Positions 27,011 to 36,260 of a stretch of 64,000 nt of DNA are shown here, piece by piece. Numbering within the stretch: position 1 is the stretch's first letter; every line of letters begins with the position of its first letter. This DNA comes from Methylococcaceae bacterium UBA975 (lineage in GTDB: Bacteria; Pseudomonadota; Gammaproteobacteria; Methylococcales; Cycloclasticaceae), in NCBI GenBank assembly GCA_002292375.1, contig DBBV01000017.1, positions 1 through 64,000 of the forward strand, read 5' to 3'. The notes under the pieces were generated by a model. That model searched no databases. It was not told the DNA's origin and saw only the letters and a list, made by a program, of their open reading frames with translations. Position numbers and translations under genes: made by a program.

Positions 27011-29815
27011 TTACCCGGTATTACGCATACCCGTGGCAATCGCATTAATACTCCTTAATAAGGGGTCAAGCGAGCGTTCACGATCCTCTTCGTTCAACTG
27101 CTCGTTACGGTAATTTTTTAACAACACCAATTGAATGTAATTGAGGGGGTCTAAATAGGCGTTTCGTCTGCTGATGGATAGTTGCAATAATTTATTGTCC
27201 GCTAATAACTCACCCGTTTGCGCCACCTTCAATACCCAGTATATGGTTCGCTCACATTCAGCCTTAATGGTTGCAAACAATGGTTGCGACTCATTATGTT
27301 TTGACAACTGCGCATATTCTGCGGCTATCGACATATCTGCTTTAAATAAAGCCATTTGCGTATTGTTCAGCAACACCCGAAAGAATGGCCACTCTTGATA
27401 CAGTTGCTGTAACACCGCCAGGTTTTGTGGCTGCGCTGCACAAAAGGCTTCTAGGCCCTTACCAAGGCCATACCACGCAGGCAAGGTGTGGCGAGATTGC
27501 CCCCAGCCGAACACCCAGGCGATCGCTCGAACAGAATATTTTGAGCGGTCTTTTTTTTGACGATGCGAGGGTCGAGAGCCTATATTGAGTAAGGCTATTT
27601 CGTTGACAGGTGTTGCTTGGTAAAAATAGTCAAGAAACGCTGGCGTCTGTTCCGTCAGTTGGCGGTAATAATGTTCACCTTGCTGCCTAAGCTGTGACAT
27701 CACTTGACCATACACCGGCGGATCGACGGGCACCTGCGTTATATGCCCTGAGCTTGCTGCAATCAAGCCGGTTAACCCCATGGTCAGCTCATAAACCGCT
27801 GTCTCCTTGTTAGTGTATTTAAACGACAGCACCTCGCCTTGTTCGGTAAATTTGATCTGCCCAAACACCGTGCCCGCAGGCTGTGAAGTGATTGCTTGAT
27901 AGGTTGGACCACCACCACGACCCACCGTACCACCGCGACCATGAAATAAGCGAATACGCACCCCACGCCGCTGGCCTAACTCAATTACTTGCTTCTGCGC
28001 TTGATACAGCGACCAAGCAGAAGCAACGATACCGCCGTCTTTAGCCGAATCCGAATAACCTAACATCACCTCTTGCATGCGGCCACTTGCCGTTAATAAT
28101 TGGTAATAAAGCGGGTCATCCAATAAGCGGGACATCACCGGCTCAATGTGTTGTAGGTCATCTACCGTTTCAAACAACGGCGACACCGCAAGGCGGCAAG
28201 AATAACGCCCGTTTTCATATGTACATAAATTAGCAAACGTCGCTAAGAACAGTACGTGCAACACGTCTGATGCCTGATGCGCCATCGAAATAACATAACG
28301 ATCAACCACCGAAGGGCTCACCGTTTGTTGCATTTCGGCGATTACATCAAACACCGCTAATACCTCACGGGTCATTGGCGAAAGCTCTTCTAGCGAGCTC
28401 AGTGATGGTGGCTGCTGAATCAACCGTACCATCAGCTGCATGCGTTGCTCCTCTGTACAGGTCACGTAGTCATCACAAACCCCCTGCAACCTTAATATTT
28501 CTGCAACACTATCGGTATGCACGGTAGATTCTTGACGTACATCCACGCTAGCCAAATAGAAACCAAAGGTACGTGCAAGGCGTAGCAGGTCTAATAATTC
28601 CGCATCGGCCACGTCAACATCACCGTGACTACAGAGCGACTCATGCATGAGCTGTAAGTCATCAATGAATGCCGCCTCATTCAGGTAACCCAAACCACAG
28701 TCACTACTGGGTGTACCATTCAATAACAATTCGACACGCTGTAGTGTTTGTCGTAACCGCAGTTTCATTAGGTAGAGCTTACGCCGGTAGGGTTCTTGTG
28801 GAAAAAGCGCGGGCCATTGCTCAGCAAATAATTCACGATAACGGTCATCCTCCGCAAGTGACGCGTTAAACGCCGCCAAGGGCGTACAAAACTGTTCCGA
28901 TTGCGTAAAAATCTCTAATAATTGGTCGATTTTGCTAAGGTAATGACCAAGAATAGTCCGTTGTTGCAGCAATATTGCTTCTCGGGTCGTTTGAGCGGTT
29001 ACGTTAGGGTTGCCGTCACGGTCGCCCCCCACCCAGGTACCAAAACTTAATACATTAGGAATGTAGATACCTGAGTTTTCGCCATATACGCGTTCAATCG
29101 CATCTTGCAAACGCCTATAAACGATTGGTACCGCCTCAAATAAACTGGCCTTAAAGTGAAATAGACCCATGCGTATTTCATACCGAACATCCGGTTTTTC
29201 TGGGCGCACCTCGTCGGTCTTCCAAAGTGTCTGCACCCGTGTTTTTAAGGCACGTCGCCAATGTGCTTTGTGATCCAAGGTCATTGCCTGACTATCAATA
29301 CCTTCGTTGGCCTCAAAAATTCGTCGTAATTGCAGCATTGTCGCCCGTCGTTTCGCTTCGGTGGGGTGTGCTGTAAACACCGGCATATAACACATATCCG
29401 TTAATAAGCGCTGTACGCCCTGTTGGTCAACATTGGCGTCGTACAATTGTCGGATGCAATGGTCAAAAGACCCTTCCCAAAGCAACTTTCCAGATGCAGC
29501 AAAGCGTCGGCGCTGACGGTGTAAGAAGCTTTCTTCGGCAATGTTAACCAGCTGGAAGTACGTCGTAAAAGCCCGAATGACCGGCCTTAGTTCATCTGCA
29601 GACAGCTGTTGAATGTATCCTTTGAGTTGATTTAGCCCAGCTGTATCATACTGTTCACGTAATCGAATAAACCCTTTACGTAAGTACTCTATGCGTCGCA
29701 ACACGTCCTTACCCGACTGCGCTTTAATCACTTCACCCAACACATTACCCATCAAGCGCACTCGGCTGCGTAGTTGTTGGTCTTTTGCTAAACAAACATC
29801 AATAAACGGATCCAT
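27011..29815 (-). CDS. ppc: phosphoenolpyruvate carboxylase
   Basis: This enzyme makes oxaloacetate from PEP and bicarbonate to refill the TCA cycle. The catalytic His is near residue 150 in FTAHPTEAKRR. Other signatures are GGDRDGNPNVT, GYSDSAKDGG and the glycine-rich HGRGGTVGRGGGP. The conserved C-terminus ends MRNTG. I place the start at the ATG at 29815, with GAGG six bases upstream, rather than a TTG one codon earlier. It has 934 residues. Confidence 0.97.
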   Translation of the reverse strand: MDPFIDVCLAKDQQLRSRVRLMGNVLGEVIKAQSGKDVLRRIEYLRKGFIRLREQYDTAGLNQLKGYIQQLSADELRPVIRAFTTYFQLVNIAEESFLHRQRRRFAASGKLLWEGSFDHCIRQLYDANVDQQGVQRLLTDMCYMPVFTAHPTEAKRRATMLQLRRIFEANEGIDSQAMTLDHKAHWRRALKTRVQTLWKTDEVRPEKPDVRYEIRMGLFHFKASLFEAVPIVYRRLQDAIERVYGENSGIYIPNVLSFGTWVGGDRDGNPNVTAQTTREAILLQQRTILGHYLSKIDQLLEIFTQSEQFCTPLAAFNASLAEDDRYRELFAEQWPALFPQEPYRRKLYLMKLRLRQTLQRVELLLNGTPSSDCGLGYLNEAAFIDDLQLMHESLCSHGDVDVADAELLDLLRLARTFGFYLASVDVRQESTVHTDSVAEILRLQGVCDDYVTCTEEQRMQLMVRLIQQPPSLSSLEELSPMTREVLAVFDVIAEMQQTVSPSVVDRYVISMAHQASDVLHVLFLATFANLCTYENGRYSCRLAVSPLFETVDDLQHIEPVMSRLLDDPLYYQLLTASGRMQEVMLGYSDSAKDGGIVASAWSLYQAQKQVIELGQRRGVRIRLFHGRGGTVGRGGGPTYQAITSQPAGTVFGQIKFTEQGEVLSFKYTNKETAVYELTMGLTGLIAASSGHITQVPVDPPVYGQVMSQLRQQGEHYYRQLTEQTPAFLDYFYQATPVNEIALLNIGSRPSHRQKKDRSKYSVRAIAWVFGWGQSRHTLPAWYGLGKGLEAFCAAQPQNLAVLQQLYQEWPFFRVLLNNTQMALFKADMSIAAEYAQLSKHNESQPLFATIKAECERTIYWVLKVAQTGELLADNKLLQLSISRRNAYLDPLNYIQLVLLKNYRNEQLNEEDRERSLDPLLRSINAIATGMRNTG

Positions 29816-29863
29816 CAATAACCTCGTTATAAAAAAACAAACACAATACCCCGTTATTGATTA

Positions 29864-30955
29864 TTAACGGAGATAACTGGCAAAGTTTTGCTTCACCTTG
29901 TTGACTGGAATAGCCACACCAAAACCAGGATTAAGTGCATTATTTTGCGCAACTTTGATGGTATTGACCCCAATCACTCGCCCATCATTCGCTATTAATG
30001 GCCCACCACTATTACCCGGGAGTATTTGCGCATCCGTCAAAATACCATCGGCGGCTATCTGGGTCACGGTTCCTTTGGTTAATTGGTCGCGCAAGCCGAG
30101 AGGGCTGCCGATCGCATACACCTCTTGGCCTTGAGAAATGCTTGAAGATTCAAACAATAAATAAGGTGCTTTACAGGCATTGATTTTGAGTAAGGCCAAA
30201 TCATCGTTAGCCGATACTTTTACCAGCTGGGCGGAGGTTTTTGTGTTGTCTTTTAGAATAATGTCAAACGATTTCGCAACCTGGGCAACACTGCTGGAAA
30301 AGTTAAAATCCGATTGTTGCTTTAAAAACTGCTGTTCATCGTTGTTAAAACGTTTTTCCGCCGTTGTTAACTGTTGTAAGTCGCGATAATAGGCTGCGCG
30401 ATTTAACTCATACTCCCTGCCAGCCGTATCTTTGACCACGCCATCCGGCAGGCCATTTAAGTAGTCTTTATACTGATCTAGCTTTTCTTTATTAATGTTG
30501 AGGCGTTGCCTTTGCTCATCAATTTGCAAGCGCGCACGTTGAAAAGTGTCTGCGTTTTTTTGAATTTGCGCCTGTGTAGCATCCCATTGCGTACCTTTAG
30601 CAGGCCGTATAACGTGCTTATTGGTGATAAGAAAACAATCGTCACTGACAAAAAAACCCGAACCACTTCCCAGTTTACTCTTAACGGTTACCACAGCCAG
30701 CGTTGCTTTTTGAACGGGGTTCGACGGACGGTATTTGTTGTTTAGTAGCGCGTAAAAATCATTCCCCTGTACGACCGATGAGCCGTCTTTATAACTGCGC
30801 CTCACTGCCTGCCCTGTTTGCTTTATAGGTGCGTCTGAAAAGTGCCAACGCCCTTCACTGTCTTTATATTTAAAAACCTCGGTGTGGCTAACACTAAGAT
30901 TAAAGGCTAACAAAAACCCAAGAAAAAGTTGTTGTAAAACACGGTATCCCTTCAA
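29864..30955 (-). CDS. secreted trypsin-like serine protease with DUF4124 and coiled-coil insert
   Basis: This 363-residue exported protein has a signal peptide (about 1-24), then a DUF4124-type segment VFKYKDSEGRWHFSDAPI, then a trypsin-like protease fold. The triad appears to be His114 (ITNKHV), Asp252 (NDDLALL) and Ser316 (PGNSGGP). Between His and Asp lies a charged, heptad-like helical insert of roughly 105 residues (about 120-225) that ordinary HtrA-type proteases lack. No PDZ domain follows. The start is TTG with AGAGGTGG just upstream. It should act in the periplasm; the target is unknown. Confidence 0.82.
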   Translation of the reverse strand: MKGYRVLQQLFLGFLLAFNLSVSHTEVFKYKDSEGRWHFSDAPIKQTGQAVRRSYKDGSSVVQGNDFYALLNNKYRPSNPVQKATLAVVTVKSKLGSGSGFFVSDDCFLITNKHVIRPAKGTQWDATQAQIQKNADTFQRARLQIDEQRQRLNINKEKLDQYKDYLNGLPDGVVKDTAGREYELNRAAYYRDLQQLTTAEKRFNNDEQQFLKQQSDFNFSSSVAQVAKSFDIILKDNTKTSAQLVKVSANDDLALLKINACKAPYLLFESSSISQGQEVYAIGSPLGLRDQLTKGTVTQIAADGILTDAQILPGNSGGPLIANDGRVIGVNTIKVAQNNALNPGFGVAIPVNKVKQNFASYLR

Positions 30956-31045
30956 TCTGCCACCTCTATGCGTTTAACCACCTTTTGCGTTTTACCACCA
31001 ATAAAACACTTTAAAAAAGTCTAAACATACTAAAAACCCGCTACC

Positions 31046-31585
31046 TCACCGAAAGCCTAATACTTGATAGTCACCTTTGGTTTTTAAAATTAAACTGATG
31101 GGTGATGCGGTTTCATTTTTCCAATACCAACCATGCGAACCGGCAAACGGCGTTATTAAAGCGCCCTGCTGTTGATCGGCCGTATCCTCCTGAAAGCTTT
31201 TAAAATACCCCGTTTTATCGCCTTTAGGCTCGCCGTGAAAGTCAAAATAAAGCACACCGCCTTCAGTTTGCCACGCGTAGTCTAAGGTTTTGTCTTTTTC
31301 CAGATAAAATTTGTATTCTAAGCCGCTGTACGCAGGTATCACAATGTTAACGCTATCCTCTTTTACCGATGCATTACTATCGCAAGCCAACTCAGATTTT
31401 TTAGCGTCGTCAGGCCTTGCCGACAGGCTGGTCAACCCCAACCACTGACCAACCCCTGTGGGATCGATACCATACTCAGCGGGTAATATTGCCGTGAACA
31501 AGACAACTACCGCTAACACTATTGCCAACAATGTCGACTTTAATAACGATGCTAATGATTGTACGGGGTGCTCTATCTTTTCCAT
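31046..31585 (-). CDS. membrane-anchored protein of unknown function, partner of HupE-like gene
   Basis: This 179-residue protein has one N-terminal membrane anchor (about 16-36, LLAIVLAVVVLFTAILPAEYG) and a periplasmic domain rich in aromatic residues (GLEYKFYLEKD, GVLYFDFHGEP, SHGWYWKNE). Similar anchor proteins commonly accompany HupE/UreJ-like permeases. It starts 18 bases after the HupE-like gene with AAGGT before the ATG. The function is not known; metal binding or delivery is a guess from context. Confidence 0.65.
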   Translation of the reverse strand: MEKIEHPVQSLASLLKSTLLAIVLAVVVLFTAILPAEYGIDPTGVGQWLGLTSLSARPDDAKKSELACDSNASVKEDSVNIVIPAYSGLEYKFYLEKDKTLDYAWQTEGGVLYFDFHGEPKGDKTGYFKSFQEDTADQQQGALITPFAGSHGWYWKNETASPISLILKTKGDYQVLGFR

Positions 31586-31603
31586 TACCTTAACCTTAAA
31601 ACG

Positions 31604-32278
31604 TTAAACAAAATAACCAACCATCTGGTAACCAAACAACACCATCCCTGCCGACATCAATAGCGTATTAGTGGCGCTAGCAAAAGCAAAGTAACTGGCA
31701 TGCCTGCGCCAAAAACTCATACCGATCAAAATAAACATTAGAGCAAGGAACTGGCCGAGTTCTACCCCGACATTAAACGCTAATAAATTTTTCCATAGAC
31801 CGGTCTGAGGCAACGCAAAATCTTGTATTTTTGTAGCCAAACCAAACCCATGAAATAAGCCGAACACCGCCACCGCTATTTTAGTATTCGGCTGAATGCC
31901 CAGCAATCTGTTAAAACCGCCTAAGTTATCAAAGCCTTTATATACGATGGATAAACCAATCACCGCATCGATCAAATACGGGTTAACGCTTATGTCATTT
32001 AACACCCCAAACAACAGCGTCACACTATGTCCTAGGGTAAATAAACTGACGTATAACAGTACCTCGCGTTTGCGAAACAAAAAGAAAATGACCCCGACCA
32101 AAAAGAGTAAATGATCGTAGCCGGTCAACATATGTTTGGCACCGATATAGAGAAAAGGGCCTATCGCAACACCTTGATTTTCCGATAAAAAACGCGCTGT
32201 GTTTTCATCAACCCCATGCCCCCAAACGGTTGACACACTCAGAAGAATAAGACCTACAGCCAACCAAAATCGAACCAA
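31604..32278 (-). CDS. HupE/UreJ-like metal permease
   Basis: This is a polytopic membrane protein of the HupE/UreJ_2 type. The motif GAKHMLTGYDHLLFL with its His/Asp is the family hallmark, and FTLGHSVTL and LFHGFGLA supply more His-containing membrane motifs. I choose TTG at 32278 (224 residues): GGAGG lies seven bases upstream and it yields a proper signal-like N-terminus ending VWGHG. An ATG at 32389 lacks a ribosome site and would add 37 residues that do not look like the family. HupE proteins transport nickel or related metals, but no hydrogenase or urease is in view. Confidence 0.8.
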   Translation of the reverse strand: MVRFWLAVGLILLSVSTVWGHGVDENTARFLSENQGVAIGPFLYIGAKHMLTGYDHLLFLVGVIFFLFRKREVLLYVSLFTLGHSVTLLFGVLNDISVNPYLIDAVIGLSIVYKGFDNLGGFNRLLGIQPNTKIAVAVFGLFHGFGLATKIQDFALPQTGLWKNLLAFNVGVELGQFLALMFILIGMSFWRRHASYFAFASATNTLLMSAGMVLFGYQMVGYFV

Positions 32279-32547
32279 TGTACAACCTCCAGAATTAACA
32301 AGCAAACGTACCGCGTAAGTGGCCTTGATTAATAAACCTAATTTAACCAGCCCACTTAGTCTCACTTCAACATGAGAGTTTAGCGACATTTAACAGCAAT
32401 TACGCAAACTAACCAAACAGACACATTACCTGATCTAAATCAGGTTAATTTTAACAACGCGCTATTAGAATTCAACACGTAAACCAACGCGACTGACCGC
32501 TAGCCATGATACACGGCTACTAAATATAATTGGAGAACTAAAACGTC
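32279..32547 (+). other. divergent intergenic region before the aromatic cluster
   Basis: These 269 bases separate the HupE-like gene from the dioxygenase operon and must hold both promoters. GGAG lies 11 bases before the dioxygenase ATG. I see no clear -35/-10 pair, no terminator and no convincing regulator operator. Confidence 0.5.
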
Positions 32548-33873
32548 ATGACTGCACATAACGATTTTAATGGCTACATTGATACCAAAGAAGGCTGGGT
32601 TGACCGCCGAATATTTTGGGACCAAGAGATCTACGAACAAGAGTTAAAACAGATATTCGCCAAATCATGGCAATTTGTTGCCCATGATTCGATGCTGCCT
32701 AATGTGAATGATTTTTACACCACCTATATGGGCGAAGACGGCGTTGTCGTGGCGCGCCAAAAAGACCTGAGTGTAAAGGTGTTTTTAAACTCCTGCCCCC
32801 ACCGCGGTAATAAATTTTGCTATGCCGATGATGGCAACACCCGTTCTTTCACTTGTAATTATCACGGCTGGAGCTTTGGTATAGATGGCAAACTCGGCGC
32901 GCTGGCCAACGAGCACGTGTACGACAAAGGCGACATAGATAAAGAAAAATGGGGACCCAGACAAGCGCGAGTGGATAGCTATAAAGGCTTAATATTTGCC
33001 ACCTTTGATCCTGAGGCGCCGTCACTTGAAGAATGGCTAGGGGACTTTCGCTGGTACTTAGACATGATGCTCGACGGCGATGGCAGCGGTACCGAGTTTA
33101 TTGGCGGTGGCATCAAGTCCTACGTTAACGCCAACTGGAAGTTTGGCGTCGAAAACTTTGTGGGCGATGCGTATCACGCGTTATGGAACCATGATTCTGG
33201 CCTTAAAGCGATGAATAATGGTGAAGGTTTTGGCCCAGCAGTCACCGAAGGTTCCTATCACGCCAGCATGAATGGACACGGCTGGGAATTTGGCACCGAT
33301 GGTTTTGCCGACGTGATTATCATGGGTCGTCCAAAATGGACGGAATACGTACAAAACGTTTTAAAACCACAAATGAAAGAGCGCTTAGGTGAATTACGTT
33401 CAACCATATATGGCTCACTAGCCTCTGTGTCGTTATTCCCTAATTGCTCATTTTTGCCAGGCATTCAAACGTTTCGTGTTTGGCTGCCCAGAGGGCCAAG
33501 AAAATTAGAGCTACGTACTTGGACAATTGTAAATAAAAGCATGCCCGATGACATTAAACAAGAAATCAACATCGGCTGTATGCAAACCTTTAACCCTGCC
33601 GGCGTCTTAGAAATGGATGACGGCGAAAACTGGGAAGGCAATACTTCCGTTAACAAGGGCTACCTGACGCGCCAAGAAAAACTGCATTATGGTTGCGGCA
33701 TTAACCGACAAATTCAGCACGAAGAGTTACCTGGCACTATTTACGCTGGACAGTTCAATGATGCCAATCAACGCCAGTTTTATCAACGTTGGGCCGATTT
33801 AATGAATGCGGACAGCTGGGACGATATCCCAACACGTTACACCCCACGATACAGCGGTAAGTCAACGGTTTAG
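32548..33873 (+). CDS. aromatic-ring-hydroxylating dioxygenase, alpha subunit
   Basis: This 441-residue Rieske non-heme iron oxygenase is the catalytic subunit that inserts both atoms of O2 into an aromatic ring to give a cis-dihydrodiol. The Rieske [2Fe-2S] ligands are Cys83, His85, Cys103 and His106 (CPHRG, CNYHGW). The mononuclear iron site has Asp207, His210 and His215 (GDAYHALWNH). The family includes biphenyl, naphthalene and other PAH dioxygenases; the substrate cannot be fixed here. It starts the five-gene cluster; the beta subunit follows 9 bases later. Confidence 0.93.
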   Translation: MTAHNDFNGYIDTKEGWVDRRIFWDQEIYEQELKQIFAKSWQFVAHDSMLPNVNDFYTTYMGEDGVVVARQKDLSVKVFLNSCPHRGNKFCYADDGNTRSFTCNYHGWSFGIDGKLGALANEHVYDKGDIDKEKWGPRQARVDSYKGLIFATFDPEAPSLEEWLGDFRWYLDMMLDGDGSGTEFIGGGIKSYVNANWKFGVENFVGDAYHALWNHDSGLKAMNNGEGFGPAVTEGSYHASMNGHGWEFGTDGFADVIIMGRPKWTEYVQNVLKPQMKERLGELRSTIYGSLASVSLFPNCSFLPGIQTFRVWLPRGPRKLELRTWTIVNKSMPDDIKQEINIGCMQTFNPAGVLEMDDGENWEGNTSVNKGYLTRQEKLHYGCGINRQIQHEELPGTIYAGQFNDANQRQFYQRWADLMNADSWDDIPTRYTPRYSGKSTV

Positions 33874-33882
33874 GAGAAGACA

Positions 33883-34419
33883 ATGAGTAGCACACAAGAA
33901 GAATTTAACCCCCACAGCCCCTCTCTTGAGTTGATGAACGAGGTGCAACAGTTTTTGTATCGTGAAGCCCGCCTTCAAGACACTGAAAATTTTCGTGACT
34001 GGCTCACCATGCTGGCCGAGGATATTCATTACTGGATGCCCTACCGCTATCAGCGCTACCGAAAAAATGCAAAAGAGCCCACCATTTACGACCAAGCGTA
34101 TTATAACGACACGATGGAAGACCTTAAAAAACGCATTTTACGCACCGAAACGGGCACCTGCTGGTCTGAAGACCCTGCCACGCGAGCCGCGCATATTGTC
34201 ACCAATATCGAGGTCGAACTAAGCAATAACCCTAATGAATATCAGGTGTATTCCTTAATCACCGTACGCCGCAATATGAATGAGGACGAAGAACACACGA
34301 TGGTTGGCCACCGTACAGACACCTTACGTCGGGTCGGCGGTGAATTGAAGCTTGCTAAACGTAAAATTATTCTTGATCAAAATATTTTCATGAATAAAAG
34401 CTTAAACGTTTACTTATAA
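33883..34419 (+). CDS. aromatic-ring-hydroxylating dioxygenase, beta subunit
   Basis: This 178-residue small subunit has the SnoaL-like cone fold of BphA2/NdoC proteins: N-terminal QQFLYREARLQD, then LAEDIHYWMPYR, and C-terminal KLAKRKIILDQNIF. It stabilises the alpha3-beta3 hexamer. AGGAGA lies just before the ATG, nine bases after the alpha stop. No electron-transfer component is encoded next to it. Confidence 0.92.
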   Translation: MSSTQEEFNPHSPSLELMNEVQQFLYREARLQDTENFRDWLTMLAEDIHYWMPYRYQRYRKNAKEPTIYDQAYYNDTMEDLKKRILRTETGTCWSEDPATRAAHIVTNIEVELSNNPNEYQVYSLITVRRNMNEDEEHTMVGHRTDTLRRVGGELKLAKRKIILDQNIFMNKSLNVYL

Positions 34420-34459
34420 AGTAATCACGACCTATAAACACATTACATGAGGACAAAAA

Positions 34460-35356
34460 ATGACTAAAGTTATCGAACTTGGCTACTTGGGTTTTAATGC
34501 GAGCAACCTTGAACAGTGGCATGATTTTGCAACCCGATGCGTGGGCCTAGAAGTCGCCAGTGATACAACTGAAGACTGCCTGTTCCTACGCATGGATAAC
34601 CATCATCACCGCATTGCTATTCACCAATCCGATGAGGACGATATGTCCTATATGGGCTGGCGTGTCGCCACCGAGCAAGACTTGCATGCAATGGCAAACA
34701 AACTAACCGAAGCGGGTATTGAATACCGCATGGCCAGCGTAGACGAAATTCGTGAACGTCGCGTATTGGGTTTAATTAAATTGCATGACCCGTCAGGTAT
34801 TCCAACTGAAATCTTTTGGAGCCCACAGGTGGATGTGATGAAGCCATTTCACCCTCCACGTCCCATGTATGGCAAGTTTGTTACTGGTAGCCAAGGCCTT
34901 GGGCATGTGTTGATTCGCGCCGATGATAACGAAGCGACCTATAAATTCTATGAGTTATTGGGCTTAAGCGGTTCTGTCGAATACCGTATTGCAATGCCAA
35001 ACGGTGCGGTTGCTCAACCCATTTTCATGACCTGTAATGACCGCCAACATAATATCGCCTTTGGTTTGCCAGGCATGGAGAAAAACATCAACCACCTGAT
35101 GCTCGAGTACGATCATTTAAATGACCTAGGTATTTCCCACGATAAGGTTCGTAGCGAAGGCATTGATGTCGCGCTACAACTGGGCATGCACGCCAACGAT
35201 AAGCTATATACGTTCTACTGTGCATCCCCCTCTAAATGGCTGTTGGAACTTGGCTTTGGTGAAGATTACAAACCACTGGCTCAAGAACATTATATCGGTG
35301 ATATTTTTGGCCACCATATCGAGAAAAGCGGCTACGGCATGGACTTACCTTTATAA
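34460..35356 (+). CDS. extradiol ring-cleavage dioxygenase (BphC-type)
   Basis: This 298-residue vicinal-oxygen-chelate enzyme cleaves a catechol-type ring next to its hydroxyls. It has two VOC half-domains; the Fe(II) ligands in the second are His near 149 (GLGHVLIR), His near 212 (NHLMLEY) and Glu near 264 (LLELGFG). This matches 2,3-dihydroxybiphenyl or 1,2-dihydroxynaphthalene dioxygenases. AGGAC precedes the ATG. It acts after the dioxygenase, though the dihydrodiol dehydrogenase is not in the window. Confidence 0.92.
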   Translation: MTKVIELGYLGFNASNLEQWHDFATRCVGLEVASDTTEDCLFLRMDNHHHRIAIHQSDEDDMSYMGWRVATEQDLHAMANKLTEAGIEYRMASVDEIRERRVLGLIKLHDPSGIPTEIFWSPQVDVMKPFHPPRPMYGKFVTGSQGLGHVLIRADDNEATYKFYELLGLSGSVEYRIAMPNGAVAQPIFMTCNDRQHNIAFGLPGMEKNINHLMLEYDHLNDLGISHDKVRSEGIDVALQLGMHANDKLYTFYCASPSKWLLELGFGEDYKPLAQEHYIGDIFGHHIEKSGYGMDLPL

Positions 35357-35398
35357 AATATCATGCTGTAAAATTTCGATAGATGTCATACCATTAAC

Positions 35399-35433
35399 GC
35401 CAGCCTTCGTTATCACTTAGGCTGGCTTTTTTT
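35399..35433 (+). terminator. intrinsic terminator after the extradiol dioxygenase gene
   Basis: GCCAGCCT and AGGCTGGC form an eight-pair stem around a 12-base loop, followed by seven T. It separates the three dioxygenase genes from the NnrU-like gene, at least in part. Confidence 0.75.
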
Positions 35434-35449
35434 ATAAGAGACCTCAACT

Positions 35450-36127
35450 ATGGCTAATTTAATCGCCGCTTGCTTGTTTTTTTTAGCCATGCACTGGCTT
35501 GTCTCAGGCAGCCCGCTCCGAACACCCATCGTTAAACTCTTTGGTGAAAAGTTGTTCAAGGCGTTCTTTTCTATCAGCATCGTTATTGCACTCAGCTGGA
35601 TGGTCTATGCCTTTCTAGCGGCACCCTATTTATCTACTTGGGGAACCGCTGATAATCTCAAACCGATTACGTTAGGGTTAATGTTTTTAGTCTGCCTAAT
35701 GTTACCGTTAAGCGTTTTTGATAAAAACCCAACCACTCTCGGCATTTTTCCACCCGATCAGGTAAGCGCACGAGGCATCGTACGCATTACTCGCCATGCC
35801 GGTTTAATCGCTCTAGGCCTTTGGGGCTTAGCCCACTTCATCGTCAATGGCGATTGGGCCTCTCACTGGTTATACGGCACCATCGCCTTTGAAGGCCTTA
35901 TCGGACCGTTAAATTTAGACCGTAAATACCGCGCTCGTCACGGCGAAGCCTGGCTAAAATTTACTCAACAAACCTCTTACCTTCCCTTTGCAGCGATTAT
36001 TTCTGGCCGCAATAAGCTGGTCTTAACAGAATTAAACCCTTGGGGATTTATTGCTGGTTTAAGCTTGTTCGCCACATTGATTTACTTCCATAAAGCGTGG
36101 TTTGGTGTATCAGCTTTAGCCTGGTGA
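35450..36127 (+). CDS. NnrU-family membrane protein
   Basis: This 225-residue protein has about six membrane segments and the NnrU / zeta-carotene isomerase-like pattern: SGSPLRTPIV near the start, GIVRITRHAGLIALGLWGLAH, and a late RHGEAWLKF. Relatives include NnrU of nitrite/nitric oxide metabolism and plant heme-binding Z-ISO; the His in TRHAG is the conserved ligand candidate. What it does inside an aromatic degradation cluster is unknown. It follows a terminator by 16 bases. Confidence 0.75.
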   Translation: MANLIAACLFFLAMHWLVSGSPLRTPIVKLFGEKLFKAFFSISIVIALSWMVYAFLAAPYLSTWGTADNLKPITLGLMFLVCLMLPLSVFDKNPTTLGIFPPDQVSARGIVRITRHAGLIALGLWGLAHFIVNGDWASHWLYGTIAFEGLIGPLNLDRKYRARHGEAWLKFTQQTSYLPFAAIISGRNKLVLTELNPWGFIAGLSLFATLIYFHKAWFGVSALAW

Positions 36128-36260
36128 ATTGCTAACACCCGTCAAAAGCAATTCTGCCAGCAAAAACAAAATAAACAGACCCCGATACATTAGCGGCTTA
36201 TTATATTTATGTTAGAATTTATTTCTTTCATAAACCAAACACTAACTTTAGAGAAGCACA

